Assembly (NCBI RefSeq): GCF_050859025.1
Contig: NZ_CP138200.1
Location: 3,906,001-3,970,000, forward strand
Source of the DNA: Wukongibacter sp050859025
Lineage (GTDB): Bacteria; Bacillota; Clostridia; Peptostreptococcales; Caminicellaceae
Direction: 5' to 3'
DNA: 64,000 nt
Under the pieces are notes generated by a model, which was not told the DNA's origin, made no database searches, and saw nothing but the letters and a program-made list of their open reading frames with translations. Positions 18,973-26,660 of the stretch are shown here, one piece after another. The position numbers and the translations under genes were made by a program. The first letter of the stretch is position 1, and each line of letters begins with the position of its first letter.

Positions 18973-20356
18973 CGCCCTTTTCCTTAAATATTAGACAATT
19001 ATTAATAAAGTTTTTTGCCAATGACCTATTAGCATAAAAGTGAATATGAGCATAGGCTCCTAGTGTGTTATTCTTTACGAGTCCGCAGGCCCATGTCTTT
19101 TGAAGCTTGTTTTCCCTTATCTTATCTACTTTATATGCATAATTTTCTTCATCTACTTCATTCAAAGTCGACCTATGAAACTCATGAGCCTTTACTACAT
19201 CCTTTCCTTCTGAAATAGCACATGGTTTATTTATATTTACATTAACATATCCAAATCTTTGTAATCTTTTAGTCATTCTAGACTCTCTGTCAAAAACTCC
19301 AACCATTTCAAATTTATCTCCTTCAAAATTTTCAATACTCTTTGTCAGATACATTAGACCTCCACATTCGGCGTATATAGGCATTCCCTCGAAAGATTTT
19401 TTATGAATATCCCTTCTCATTCCAATATTACCTTCAAGTTCCTTTGGAAAAACCTCTGGAAAACCTCCTCCTAAATACAAACCATGTATATTTTCTGGAA
19501 GCTTCTTATCCTTTAACGGACTGAAATATATTAAATTAGCACCAAGCTCTTCAAGTAGGTCAAGATTATCCTGATAATAAAAATTAAAGGCCTTATCTAA
19601 TGCTACTCCAATATTTACAACATTTTCTCTATTGATATTGCTACCATATTTTACATCTATAGATTTGGATTCATTTGCTAATTCTAAGATTCCATCAATA
19701 TCTATTGTCTCCTCTACCATTCCGGCAAGCTCATCAATCCTTTTTTCAAGGCCATCTATCTCAACACTAGGAACTAATCCTAAATGTCTGCTTTCTAATT
19801 TTATATTGGCATTTTTCTTTAAAAATCCCAAGCACTTAATTCCAGTATCCCTCTCTATGACCTTTCTAATTATTTCGTAATGTTTTTCTCCCGATACATT
19901 ATTTACTATGACTCCCTTTAATTCAAGGTCATTATCATACATTTTATAGCCTAAAACCTGAGCTGCAGCACTTGAGGACATTCCTCTTCCATCAATAACT
20001 AAAATAACTGGAGTTTTTAATATTTTTGCTAGGTGAGCTGTACTTCCCATGTCCTTTTCTATACCAAAACCATCGTATAGACCCATCACACCCTCTATAA
20101 CCGATATACTTTTGCCAAGGGAATTTTTTGTAAATAATTCCTTTATGGTCTCTTCGTCAATCATCCAGCTATCTAGATTTCTCGATTTATTTCCGGTCAC
20201 AAAACTATGAAAAGCAGGATCAATATAATCAGGGCCTACTTTAAAGGGCTGAATATTTAGTCCCCTCAAGGTTAACGCCCTCATCAAGCCAGTTGTAACA
20301 GTAGTTTTCCCCACTCCACTTTGTGTTCCAGCTATAACAAATCTCGATACCTTCAT
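18965..20356 (-). CDS. cbiA: Cobyrinic acid a,c-diamide synthase
   Basis: Glutamine-dependent amidation of the a and c carboxylates of cobyrinate. From ATG 20356 the protein is 463 aa, the usual CbiA size, and starts with RFVIAGTQSGVGKTTVTTGL (P-loop). The amidotransferase nucleophile lies in IYAECGGLMYL. The frame stays open another 47 codons upstream, but that stretch lies inside the riboswitch leader and includes the terminator, so it is not coding for CbiA. GGGTGA precedes the ATG. First gene downstream of the cobalamin riboswitch. Confidence 0.95.
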   Translation of the reverse strand: MKVSRFVIAGTQSGVGKTTVTTGLMRALTLRGLNIQPFKVGPDYIDPAFHSFVTGNKSRNLDSWMIDEETIKELFTKNSLGKSISVIEGVMGLYDGFGIEKDMGSTAHLAKILKTPVILVIDGRGMSSSAAAQVLGYKMYDNDLELKGVIVNNVSGEKHYEIIRKVIERDTGIKCLGFLKKNANIKLESRHLGLVPSVEIDGLEKRIDELAGMVEETIDIDGILELANESKSIDVKYGSNINRENVVNIGVALDKAFNFYYQDNLDLLEELGANLIYFSPLKDKKLPENIHGLYLGGGFPEVFPKELEGNIGMRRDIHKKSFEGMPIYAECGGLMYLTKSIENFEGDKFEMVGVFDRESRMTKRLQRFGYVNVNINKPCAISEGKDVVKAHEFHRSTLNEVDEENYAYKVDKIRENKLQKTWACGLVKNNTLGAYAHIHFYANRSLAKNFINNCLIFKEKGGA

Positions 20357-20407
20357 CCATTTCACCCATTTCTTTTGAAGTCTCACATTCCAATTACTTT
20401 TTATTAA

Positions 20408-20440
20408 AATTAAAAAATCCTGACCTCTATAGGTCAGGAT
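20408..20440 (-). terminator. Intrinsic terminator in the cobalamin riboswitch leader
   Basis: On the minus strand a near-perfect stem ATCCTGACC/GGTCAGGAT with a short TATAGA loop is followed by TTTTTTA. It lies about 70 nt after the riboswitch aptamer and 50 nt before cbiA. It is the expected OFF structure of a transcriptional riboswitch. Unusually, the stop codon of a short leader ORF falls in its loop. Confidence 0.85.
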
Positions 20441-20474
20441 GGAATATACACACATATGTTTTACAAATATGCAT
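20427..20474 (-). CDS. Short leader peptide ORF overlapping the riboswitch terminator
   Basis: ATG at 20474 opens a 15-codon frame, MHICKTYVCIFHPDL, ending at TAG 20427-20429. It is preceded by GGAGGGAAGGAAAGT, a strong ribosome-binding site. The ORF begins just after the cobalamin aptamer, runs through the 5' arm of the terminator stem and stops in the terminator loop. A ribosome on its last codons would keep that stem from forming, so translation could oppose termination. This is inference from layout; no such leader peptide is known to me for B12 riboswitches. It might also be a chance frame. Confidence 0.45.
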   Translation of the reverse strand: MHICKTYVCIFHPDL

Positions 20475-20511
20475 ACTTTCCTTCCCTCCGAAGGCAATTT
20501 ACGTAGCTATT

Positions 20512-20675
20512 TAATCGGCAGGTCTCCTGACTCGTGAATCAACTTACTCCCAGACCCTTCCCAAAGCATATAGCTTCAGTGGTTTTTTCTGGTTTCATCC
20601 TCACACACAGTAGCGGGGGCTGTAACGGATTTGCACCGTATTCTCTTTTAAGTAATTAAAACACCTATTAAATCA
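20512..20675 (-). promoter_or_regulatory. Cobalamin riboswitch (AdoCbl aptamer)
   Basis: The minus strand shows the standard aptamer order: a TAGGTG start with AAAAGAGAA, then ACGGTGCAAATCCGT, ACAGCCCCCGCTACTGTG, GGATGAAACC, GAAGGGTCTGGGAG, and the classic B12-box end GAGTCAGGAGACCTGCC. The 3' end is followed by a leader ORF and an intrinsic terminator, then cbiA. It should repress the downstream B12 and tetrapyrrole genes when adenosylcobalamin is plentiful. Confidence 0.96.
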
Positions 20676-20693
20676 ATATTAAGTTCTAGAACT

Positions 20694-20722
20694 ATTTTAT
20701 CAAAATAGCCTTGTGTTCACAA
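20694..20722 (-). promoter_or_regulatory. Probable sigma-A promoter of the cbi operon
   Basis: Minus-strand -35 TTGTGA (20717-20722) and -10 TAAAAT (20694-20699) are separated by 17 bp. The predicted start of transcription is about 10-15 nt before the riboswitch aptamer. The spacing is ideal and the location is right; not tested. Confidence 0.6.
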
Positions 20723-20800
20723 TAGATTATATTACAAATTTCTACATACTATACACAGTTTCTTAAATACAGCTTAACAAAAACACTTCTCAAAATCCTT

Positions 20801-21391
20801 TTATTGATTAATTCCCACAATTATTGGAAAACCATCCGAAATTTGAAGTCTTGCTATTCCACAATTATCTATTTTGAATTTCCAAACACCTTCTACACCA
20901 CCACAAACTTGCTGTGCCAAAATGCTTCTAATAACACCAGAATGACTAACAATAAGTATATTACCTTCACTTATCTTGTCAATTATCTCATTAAAACCTT
21001 TGTTTACCCTATTATGCATTTCTATTAAGCTCTCACCCTTCGGTATTTTAAAATTAATATAATCATCACGCCACAAATTCACTTCCTTAGGATAGTTATT
21101 GCAGATTGCGTTATAATTTAGGCCCTCCCAATCTCCAAAGTTTAATTCCTTGAGAGCAGTTTCTTTAATAATCTCTTTCTTATGCGATCTGTTTATAATT
21201 TCTGCAGTCTTAAGACATCTATCTAGATCACTGCTAATAATTAGATCGAATTTTTCATCGGCTAGTTTTTTATCAACTTCTTCAGCTTGGATTATCCCCT
21301 CTTTAGTTAGAATCGAATTTGTCCATCCACAGTAAACCCCTTTTTTGTTCATATCTGATTCACCGTGTCTCACAAAAGTAACATTGAGCAT
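20801..21391 (-). CDS. cobC: Histidine phosphatase, probable alpha-ribazole-5'-phosphate phosphatase
   Basis: Phosphoglycerate-mutase-like phosphatase of 196 aa. The catalytic RHGES is at residues 8-12; LNFGDWEGLNY and the second histidine in ILIVSHSGVIRSIL are intact. In B12 synthesis CobC removes the phosphate from alpha-ribazole phosphate or adenosylcobalamin phosphate. The function is assigned because the gene follows cobU and cobS; the fold alone would not distinguish it from other histidine phosphatases. ATG 21391 follows GGGGGA. Confidence 0.85.
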   Translation of the reverse strand: MLNVTFVRHGESDMNKKGVYCGWTNSILTKEGIIQAEEVDKKLADEKFDLIISSDLDRCLKTAEIINRSHKKEIIKETALKELNFGDWEGLNYNAICNNYPKEVNLWRDDYINFKIPKGESLIEMHNRVNKGFNEIIDKISEGNILIVSHSGVIRSILAQQVCGGVEGVWKFKIDNCGIARLQISDGFPIIVGINQ

Positions 21392-21496
21392 ATTTAATAT
21401 CCCCCTATCTATTATAGATAAGTAACCCTAATACTTGAAATTTATTAAACCTTGAAATGACTTATCTTTAAATTTCCATGAAATATTTTCTGGGCA

Positions 21497-22228
21497 TTAG
21501 TGAATCACCATAATTATACATAAAAGAAAAACTAGTTCTGAAAGCTCACATAATGCTCCAAGAGTATCTCCTGTCATTCCGTCGATTTTATTAGTTATGT
21601 GTCTTACATACCACAGGGCAAATACCAGCAAAGCCCCTATTGCAGGAATTATTTTGATAAACAATAGTGAAGGAATGAGTGCAATTATTATAGCCGTTAT
21701 AAGCTGTCTAGTTTTAACCCTCCCGATAAACAAGTTTCCCATGCCTTGCTTTCTCGCAGGTTTTGCTATTCTTGATACAAATACTACATTTAACCTTGAA
21801 AATACAGGCATTAAGAGTAATATAGGGTAAACATTTGGTATTACTAAATCATTTATTAGCACAACCTTTAATAGAAGCAATACAAATAATGCTAAGGCTC
21901 CATTCGTTCCTAATCTACTATCTTTCATTATTTCAAGTATCTGATCCTTGGGCCTATTACTGTATATTCCATCAAATGAGTCAGCTAGTCCATCAAGATG
22001 TAATCCTCCAGTGATAAAGATTTCTGTCACAACGGCAAATACTGCTCCCAACAATGTTCCTGATATCTTCAATCCTACATAATAAGAAGAAACTACAAAC
22101 ATTCCGACTATAAGTCCTACAAGTGGAAAATAAATAATACCCTCAAAAAAATCCTCTTCGTCAACTTGCAAATTAATGTTTATTGGTATTCTAGTTAAAA
22201 ATTGAAGCATAAGTACAAATCTTTTCAT
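21497..22228 (-). CDS. cobS: Adenosylcobinamide-GDP ribazoletransferase (cobalamin synthase)
   Basis: Polytopic membrane enzyme that joins AdoCbi-GDP to alpha-ribazole (phosphate). The 243-aa protein carries the signature GGLHLDGLADSFDG at 74-87 and the following KDSRLGTNGALAL, both typical of CobS, in a strongly hydrophobic protein. GGAGAA precedes the ATG. It lies 38 bp after the cobU stop and about 105 bp before cobC; that gap has only a weak AGATAAGT/ACTTATCT inverted repeat. Confidence 0.94.
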   Translation of the reverse strand: MKRFVLMLQFLTRIPININLQVDEEDFFEGIIYFPLVGLIVGMFVVSSYYVGLKISGTLLGAVFAVVTEIFITGGLHLDGLADSFDGIYSNRPKDQILEIMKDSRLGTNGALALFVLLLLKVVLINDLVIPNVYPILLLMPVFSRLNVVFVSRIAKPARKQGMGNLFIGRVKTRQLITAIIIALIPSLLFIKIIPAIGALLVFALWYVRHITNKIDGMTGDTLGALCELSELVFLLCIIMVIH

Positions 22229-22266
22229 TCTAAATTTCTCCTCTACCTTCTGTTCTTTAATTCAAT

Positions 22267-22863
22267 TTACTTAATCTTCATTGGTATCCCAGAAACTGCA
22301 AAATAGACTTCATCGGCATTTTCAGCTACAAATTGATTAATTCTACCTGCTATATCCCTAAATATTCTTGATAATCTATTTTCAGGAACTATACCCATTC
22401 CTAATTCGTTAGTAACTAAAACACATTTCATTTTTGTAAATCTCACTTCTTTGATTAATAATTGCATTTGTTCTTTTATATCCTCTTCTATCTCATCAAT
22501 TCTATTTCTTGATATCTCTTCCCAATTAATTTCATTATTTTCAAACATTAGATTAGTAACTAAGATTGTTATACAATCCAAGAGTATAGCATCATGCTTT
22601 TCTGATATCTCAGAAATAGATTTGTATATATCCTTGTAAATTTCATATGTTGTCCACTCATTAGGTCTAGACTGCCTATGCTTTTTTATTCTATCCTTCA
22701 TACCTTCATCAAAGGGAATAGCAGTTGCTATGTAGCCAATTTTTTCACCTAGATCAGTCACTAGTTTCTCGGCAAAGGAGCTTTTTCCACTTCTTGCACC
22801 ACCAGTAACTAGTACAATCCTTGAATCATCTTTTCTTAATTCACATTCTTTATCAGATACCAT
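22267..22863 (-). CDS. cobU: Adenosylcobinamide kinase / guanylyltransferase
   Basis: Bifunctional enzyme that phosphorylates adenosylcobinamide and transfers GMP to give AdoCbi-GDP. The P-loop VTGGARSGKSSFAE lies at residues 19-32 from this start. HRQSRPNEW contains the conserved histidine region for the GMP intermediate, and LVTNELGMGIVPENRLSRIFRD is a family signature. ATG 22863 follows GGAGGA by 7 nt; an earlier in-frame codon has no such site. First gene of a cobU-cobS-cobC set upstream of the riboswitch, so this set is not controlled by that element. Confidence 0.95.
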   Translation of the reverse strand: MVSDKECELRKDDSRIVLVTGGARSGKSSFAEKLVTDLGEKIGYIATAIPFDEGMKDRIKKHRQSRPNEWTTYEIYKDIYKSISEISEKHDAILLDCITILVTNLMFENNEINWEEISRNRIDEIEEDIKEQMQLLIKEVRFTKMKCVLVTNELGMGIVPENRLSRIFRDIAGRINQFVAENADEVYFAVSGIPMKIK

Positions 22864-22937
22864 AAATATTCCTCCATTTATAAACAATACTATTAGTTCA
22901 TTCCTAATCGGTCAGATTTTTCTTAGAAAAATAACCT

Positions 22938-22970
22938 CAAAAATAAATGTCCTTTATTTAGGACATTTTT
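22938..22970 (-). terminator. Probable intrinsic terminator
   Basis: An 8-bp AAATGTCC/GGACATTT stem with an 8-nt loop and T-rich flanks on both strands. On the minus strand it lies about 200 bp past the YbjQ-family gene and about 75 bp before cobU, so it would isolate cobU from upstream transcription. Confidence 0.6.
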
Positions 22971-23037
22971 ATTATATCAGATTATTTTAATAATACTATT
23001 CTAAAGCTAAATAAATTTTAAAGTAGTATTACTATTA

Positions 23038-23139
23038 TATAGAGTTCTAAGTAAATCTTAATTTATACATATTAAAATATCCGATGCTTCTGTGGATTTT
23101 TGATGTGTATAAATTAAAGTTTTGACTGGAATCTCTATA
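23038..23139 (+). repeat. Dispersed repeat family B, copy 1
   Basis: A 102-bp element bounded by TATAGAG...CTCTATA. The arms are imperfect inverted repeats (TTCTAAGTAAATCTTAATTTAT against ATAAATTAAAGTTTTGACTGGAA). Internal sequence matches the copy at 26523-26626. No coding capacity. MITE-like. Confidence 0.7.
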
Positions 23140-23154
23140 TTTTAAATCCAAAGA

Positions 23155-23475
23155 TTATTTAATTTTTACTGCTGTACCATATACTAATAGCTCTGCAGCT
23201 CCCTGCATAATAGCTGATGTTGCAAATCTAATGTTAACTATGGCGTTCGCTCCCTTACTCTCGCCATCATCAACCATTCTTTTTATTGCTATTTGTCTAG
23301 CTTGCTCCAACATTTTCGTATATTCGCTGATTTCTCCACCAACAATTGTTTTTAGTCCAGCTAATATATCCTTGCCAATGTGTTTTGACTGAATAGTGCT
23401 TCCTTTAACCAATCCAAAAACTTCGACAATTTCTTTGCCAGCTACTTCATTAGTATTTACTAGAATCATCTTCAT
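23155..23475 (-). CDS. YbjQ/UPF0145 family protein
   Basis: A 106-aa cytosolic protein of the UPF0145 (YbjQ, DUF74) family, often labelled heavy-metal-binding domain, with no settled function. VFGLVKGSTIQSKHIGKDILAGLKTIVGGEISEYTKML and GANAIVNIRFATSAIMQGAAELLVYGTAV are the conserved blocks; members form pentamers in known structures. The ATG at 23475 has AAAGGATGG just upstream and lies within the end of the small membrane protein gene (26-bp overlap), so the pair is probably coupled. Confidence 0.88.
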   Translation of the reverse strand: MKMILVNTNEVAGKEIVEVFGLVKGSTIQSKHIGKDILAGLKTIVGGEISEYTKMLEQARQIAIKRMVDDGESKGANAIVNIRFATSAIMQGAAELLVYGTAVKIK

Positions 23476-23659
23476 CCATCCTTTCTTTTCTCCTTACAAA
23501 TATTAAATTTATAATTATTATAATCACACCGATTATAATTGCTAAAAAAGCGATTTTAATTGGTATAGGAATAGAAGAGTCAAAGCTTAATACATAAAAA
23601 CCATAGGATATTAATAGTAAAATTCCAAAAAGAATAAGTATATAACCTGCTTTCCCCAT
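23450..23659 (-). CDS. Small two-helix membrane protein upstream of the YbjQ-family gene
   Basis: A 69-aa protein with two predicted transmembrane segments (about residues 5-24 and 33-54), a short linker, then a basic RRKERMDEDD tail on the likely cytoplasmic side. The ribosome-binding site GGAGGTGATATAATG is very strong. No family recognised. Overlap with the YbjQ-family gene suggests that the two proteins work together, perhaps with this one as membrane anchor; that is inference. Confidence 0.7.
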   Translation of the reverse strand: MGKAGYILILFGILLLISYGFYVLSFDSSIPIPIKIAFLAIIIGVIIIIINLIFVRRKERMDEDDSSKY

Positions 23660-24100
23660 TATATCACCTCCATTTTATTCCCCTTTTCACATGGTCATTC
23701 TTACTTTCTATATTACCCTTATAGGAGCTTACTCTTAGCTTAGTAATTTCATATTCTTTAACAATAGAAACCAATTACTTTTTCATCAATGTAATCTTCA
23801 TCGTATTTTCATGGTTCTATCTCCAGATATTCAACAGTTACCTCTCTTATTCCTTTTATATATGATAACATCTATATCTCTTTCTTCAATTATTTCTTTT
23901 TTTGCATTTGATTTTTCCCAAGAGTTCGTTTTTATACTTCATCTATAAGTAGGTCTTAAACAGCATCAACTGATCCTGAGTTACTTCTAAGTCTTCTCTA
24001 TTTAGTAATTTCCCAAATATCCATAAATATCCCTCGTTAAGTAGTTCTAAAACCTTCGTCCTTTTAATTTTATCCTTTTGCAAATTTTTACATCCCAAAT
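23660..24100 (-). pseudogene. Decayed gene of unknown function
   Basis: The minus strand reads as a broken coding region. From about 24090 to 23943 the frame gives a helical stretch including IKRTKVLELLNEGYLWIFGK and NREDLEVTQDQLMLFKTYL, then TAG. Further fragments follow in other frames, such as EEIIEERDIDVIIYKR, REVTVEYLEIEP and KYDEDYIDEKVIGFYC. No intact start or continuous frame remains. I do not recognise the family. The first block could alternatively be a short expressed peptide with a TTG start. Confidence 0.4.
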
Positions 24101-24120
24101 TGCGCTTATTATTTTAAATA

Positions 24121-24153
24121 CAAAAAAAGAGCTGCTACTTGTAACAACTCTTC
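24121..24153 (-). terminator. Terminator after the DUF2225 gene
   Basis: Minus-strand stem AAGAGTTGTTAC/TAGCAGCTCTT, with G-U pairs, followed by seven T. It lies about 120 bp past the DUF2225 stop and just beyond the repeat-family A copy, which would therefore be in the 3' untranslated region. Confidence 0.75.
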
Positions 24154-24155
24154 AT

Positions 24156-24260
24156 TATAGAAATCGTAATAAATCTTTTACATTTTAATCCCTTGAAGAG
24201 CCTTAAAGCATTGGCTATTCAAAGATTCAAAATTTAGATTTATAAGTACATTCTATATAG
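24156..24260 (+). repeat. Dispersed hairpin repeat family A, copy 1
   Basis: A 105-bp element running from TATAGAAATCG to TTCTATATAG. About 91 of 105 bases match the copy at 52416-52520 by my hand alignment. Left and right halves are imperfect inverted repeats over nearly the whole length, leaving a roughly 10-nt loop. Flanked by TA. Non-coding. Confidence 0.85.
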
Positions 24261-24272
24261 TTAAGATAAGCT

Positions 24273-24980
24273 CTATACTTCTTGCGGAATTGCCCAAGTG
24301 CTTTTGTATGCCTTGTATTGCTCCCTAGCTGCACTCCATTGATCTCTAGCTTTTAACTTTATATGTCTCTTTTTATTTATGTGTGGATGGCTTAAAACTT
24401 TATCGAACCACATTATAGCTTCACTATATTTTTCTAATCTCCTATTAAGTTCTCCCAAAAGATAAAGTCTTGCTATTTCATCGTATTCATCGTCGTTTCC
24501 TCTCTCGCCAGTAAAAGCCTTCTCAAATGAGCTAATGGTAAACTCAATAAACTTTCTTTCTTCTTCATCAGCTTTATATCTAAAAAACCATGATAGTCTT
24601 AAGCAGATTTTTCCTATGACACTGCTCTTTTCTTCTAATACATTGCTACATAATAATGCTAACTTATATACCTCTATGGCTTCATCAAGTGTTCTTTTTT
24701 CACCATAGCTTCTAGAGTTCCACCTCGGAGTAATTATATCTATAATTCGTTTCTTGTCTTCTTGGCTTTTTTTGTTAGAAAAATGGCTTTCTAATGCTGC
24801 GTATCCACAATGAACACATACAAAGACTCCATAAAACAATGGATTCTCCCCTTCATAATAGGGGCAAAAATCTTCATCTCTTTTCGCAACTCTGATTGCT
24901 GAGGTTTTCATTTTTTTTGTTGTAAATTCCCTATTGCATATCGGACAATTGATAGTTCTTTCATATAGTTCTTCTGCCAT
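24273..24980 (-). CDS. DUF2225 family zinc-ribbon/TPR-like protein
   Basis: A 235-aa cytosolic protein. The N-terminus has CPICNREFTTKKMKTSAIRVAKRDEDFCPYYEGENPLFYGVFVCVHCGYAA, seen here as paired CPIC and CVHC motifs that would bind zinc. The rest is helical, resembling tetratricopeptide repeats (EVYKLALLCSNVLEEK, YLLGELNRRLEKYSEAIMWFDKVL). This is the DUF2225 layout; its function is unknown. ATG 24980 lies 5 nt after GAGGTGG. It follows the VanW gene by 17 bp and may be in the same unit. Confidence 0.85.
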   Translation of the reverse strand: MAEELYERTINCPICNREFTTKKMKTSAIRVAKRDEDFCPYYEGENPLFYGVFVCVHCGYAALESHFSNKKSQEDKKRIIDIITPRWNSRSYGEKRTLDEAIEVYKLALLCSNVLEEKSSVIGKICLRLSWFFRYKADEEERKFIEFTISSFEKAFTGERGNDDEYDEIARLYLLGELNRRLEKYSEAIMWFDKVLSHPHINKKRHIKLKARDQWSAAREQYKAYKSTWAIPQEV

Positions 24981-24997
24981 TAAAACCACCTCAAGTA

Positions 24998-26434
24998 TTA
25001 GTTATTTGTATCTATTCCACTAAGTTTTTCTTCATTATCTGGTTGCTTATCAATTCGTTTTTTTGTTCCCTTTTTGATGATCTCTTTTCTTGGTCTATAA
25101 TAGTCCTTAGATAATAGTTTTTTCTCAAGGAGTTTACCATTATCATATATGAACATATAGGATGAAACCTTGTATCCATTCCTCCCCTTCTCTTCTACTA
25201 CCTTTTTTCCTTCAAAGATTGTATCATCAAATATTATCTCAGTATCCTTCTTTACAATTTTGTCAATATTACTGGCTAGTTTTATTGTTCTGTTATTTAC
25301 TTTTTTCCCATAAATATTAATTGTAATTCTATTTTCCTTTGTAAATGACTCGATATATATGGGCACATCTAAGATATTTTGAAACTTAAAGTCTAAAACT
25401 CCATATGAGACGGTTGCATCAAAGCCCTTTGGAACATATGTAGATGGTATGCTATGATTTACTCTTTCTACAATTCCAAGTTGACTCATAAGAACGGAGT
25501 TATAGAGAGTACTTGAAACTTGACATACTCCTCCACCAATGCCATCTACAAGCTCACCTTTAAAAATCACAGGGGCAGTTTTATATCCATTTTTAGTAGT
25601 TCTAGGTCCCACAATACTATTAAAAGAAAATATCTCTCCAGGTAGTAATAGGGTTCCATTAATTGATTTAGATGCCATATCAACATTATAGCTTCTACCC
25701 CTTGACCTTGTATTAAATTTCGTAGTATAGGTTCCCATTAGCTCTTTAACTTGATTAAGCTTTTCAAAGGTATACTTAGGCGTAACATTTTCCACAAGCA
25801 AGTCAAGCTCTATAACATCATAGAATCCACTGCTTAATAATTGCTCTTTGATAGCCTCAGCGGTCTCCTGCCTTTTCAGCCTTAAACCCAGTTCTTCTTT
25901 GGTAATTATAAACTTACCATTTTCCCTTGTAATTTTGGCATCTAAGCTCGGTCTATTTACTTGATTCTCAATTTCTGTTAATATTTTGTTTATTATCTCT
26001 GTGTTAACAGATGACTTTAAGGAAATACTATATGGTCTTCTTACAAGATCAATCATTGTTTCAACTCGATCTAGAAGGGTACCCCTTCTACCAATCAAAT
26101 AGGCATCATTAACGGCTTTTAGGAAGTCATATTTTATGTTTAGATCCTTTGAATTAAACTTCCATGAATCCCCATTATACTTAAGAATCAATTTATCATT
26201 TTCCAAATAATTAAGTAGATTACCTTCTATTCTACTATTAGCCTCCACTACTGAAAGCCCGCCAATGTCGATATCTTCTATAGATATTCCACTATGAATA
26301 GAATCCTTATAAATCAATGCTAATGACACAATCGCCGACAATAAACTAAACATAATTAGAACAACAATACTCAAAAAAATGTAAACTATTTTTTTTCTGT
26401 TACCATTTTTGCCTTTATTTTTATTATCTGCCAT
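24998..26434 (-). CDS. VanW family protein with peptidoglycan-binding-like domain
   Basis: Membrane-anchored, mostly extracytoplasmic protein of 478 aa. A basic N-terminus (NKNKGKNGNRKK) precedes a transmembrane helix at about 17-42. An N-terminal YoaR-like putative peptidoglycan-binding region (GLSVVEANSRIEGNLLNYL and similar) follows, then the VanW domain with LLPGEIFSFNSIVGPRTTKNGYKTAPVI and GGGVCQVSSTLYNSVLMSQL. The protein ends in a charged tail. The role is probably in the cell wall. VanW proteins occur in many Clostridia and do not by themselves mean vancomycin resistance. ATG 26434 follows GGAGG by 5 nt. Confidence 0.87.
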   Translation of the reverse strand: MADNKNKGKNGNRKKIVYIFLSIVVLIMFSLLSAIVSLALIYKDSIHSGISIEDIDIGGLSVVEANSRIEGNLLNYLENDKLILKYNGDSWKFNSKDLNIKYDFLKAVNDAYLIGRRGTLLDRVETMIDLVRRPYSISLKSSVNTEIINKILTEIENQVNRPSLDAKITRENGKFIITKEELGLRLKRQETAEAIKEQLLSSGFYDVIELDLLVENVTPKYTFEKLNQVKELMGTYTTKFNTRSRGRSYNVDMASKSINGTLLLPGEIFSFNSIVGPRTTKNGYKTAPVIFKGELVDGIGGGVCQVSSTLYNSVLMSQLGIVERVNHSIPSTYVPKGFDATVSYGVLDFKFQNILDVPIYIESFTKENRITINIYGKKVNNRTIKLASNIDKIVKKDTEIIFDDTIFEGKKVVEEKGRNGYKVSSYMFIYDNGKLLEKKLLSKDYYRPRKEIIKKGTKKRIDKQPDNEEKLSGIDTNN

Positions 26435-26522
26435 AACTGCCTCCATAATAATAGTCGACTTTAAAGATTTATACTATAATTTATTATTCTTAATAAAACA
26501 ATATGCCTATTAACTAGCCGAT

Positions 26523-26626
26523 TATAGAGAGTACTAAGTAAATCTTAATTTATAAATATCAAAATCTCCAATGAATCTTAGGATCTTTGATGTATATAAA
26601 TTAAGTTCTACTATTTGAAGCCTATA
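26523..26626 (+). repeat. Dispersed repeat family B, copy 2
   Basis: A 104-bp element from TATAGAGAGTACTAAG to GCCTATA. It matches 23038-23139 in both arms and the interior (shared pattern around TCCRATG...TTTGATGTRTATAAATTAA). Lies between the FtsA-like and VanW genes. Confidence 0.7.
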
Positions 26627-26660
26627 TATATTACAATTGCTAGGTTAATAAGTTTATTGG

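Noticed and set aside
20357..20497. N-terminal extension of CbiA by 47 codons
   Set aside because: The stretch covers the riboswitch leader and the terminator. CbiA homology begins at the ATG at 20356.
24998..26434. Vancomycin-resistance gene
   Set aside because: VanW-domain proteins are common in Clostridia wall biology; no vanH/A/X or sensor genes are present.
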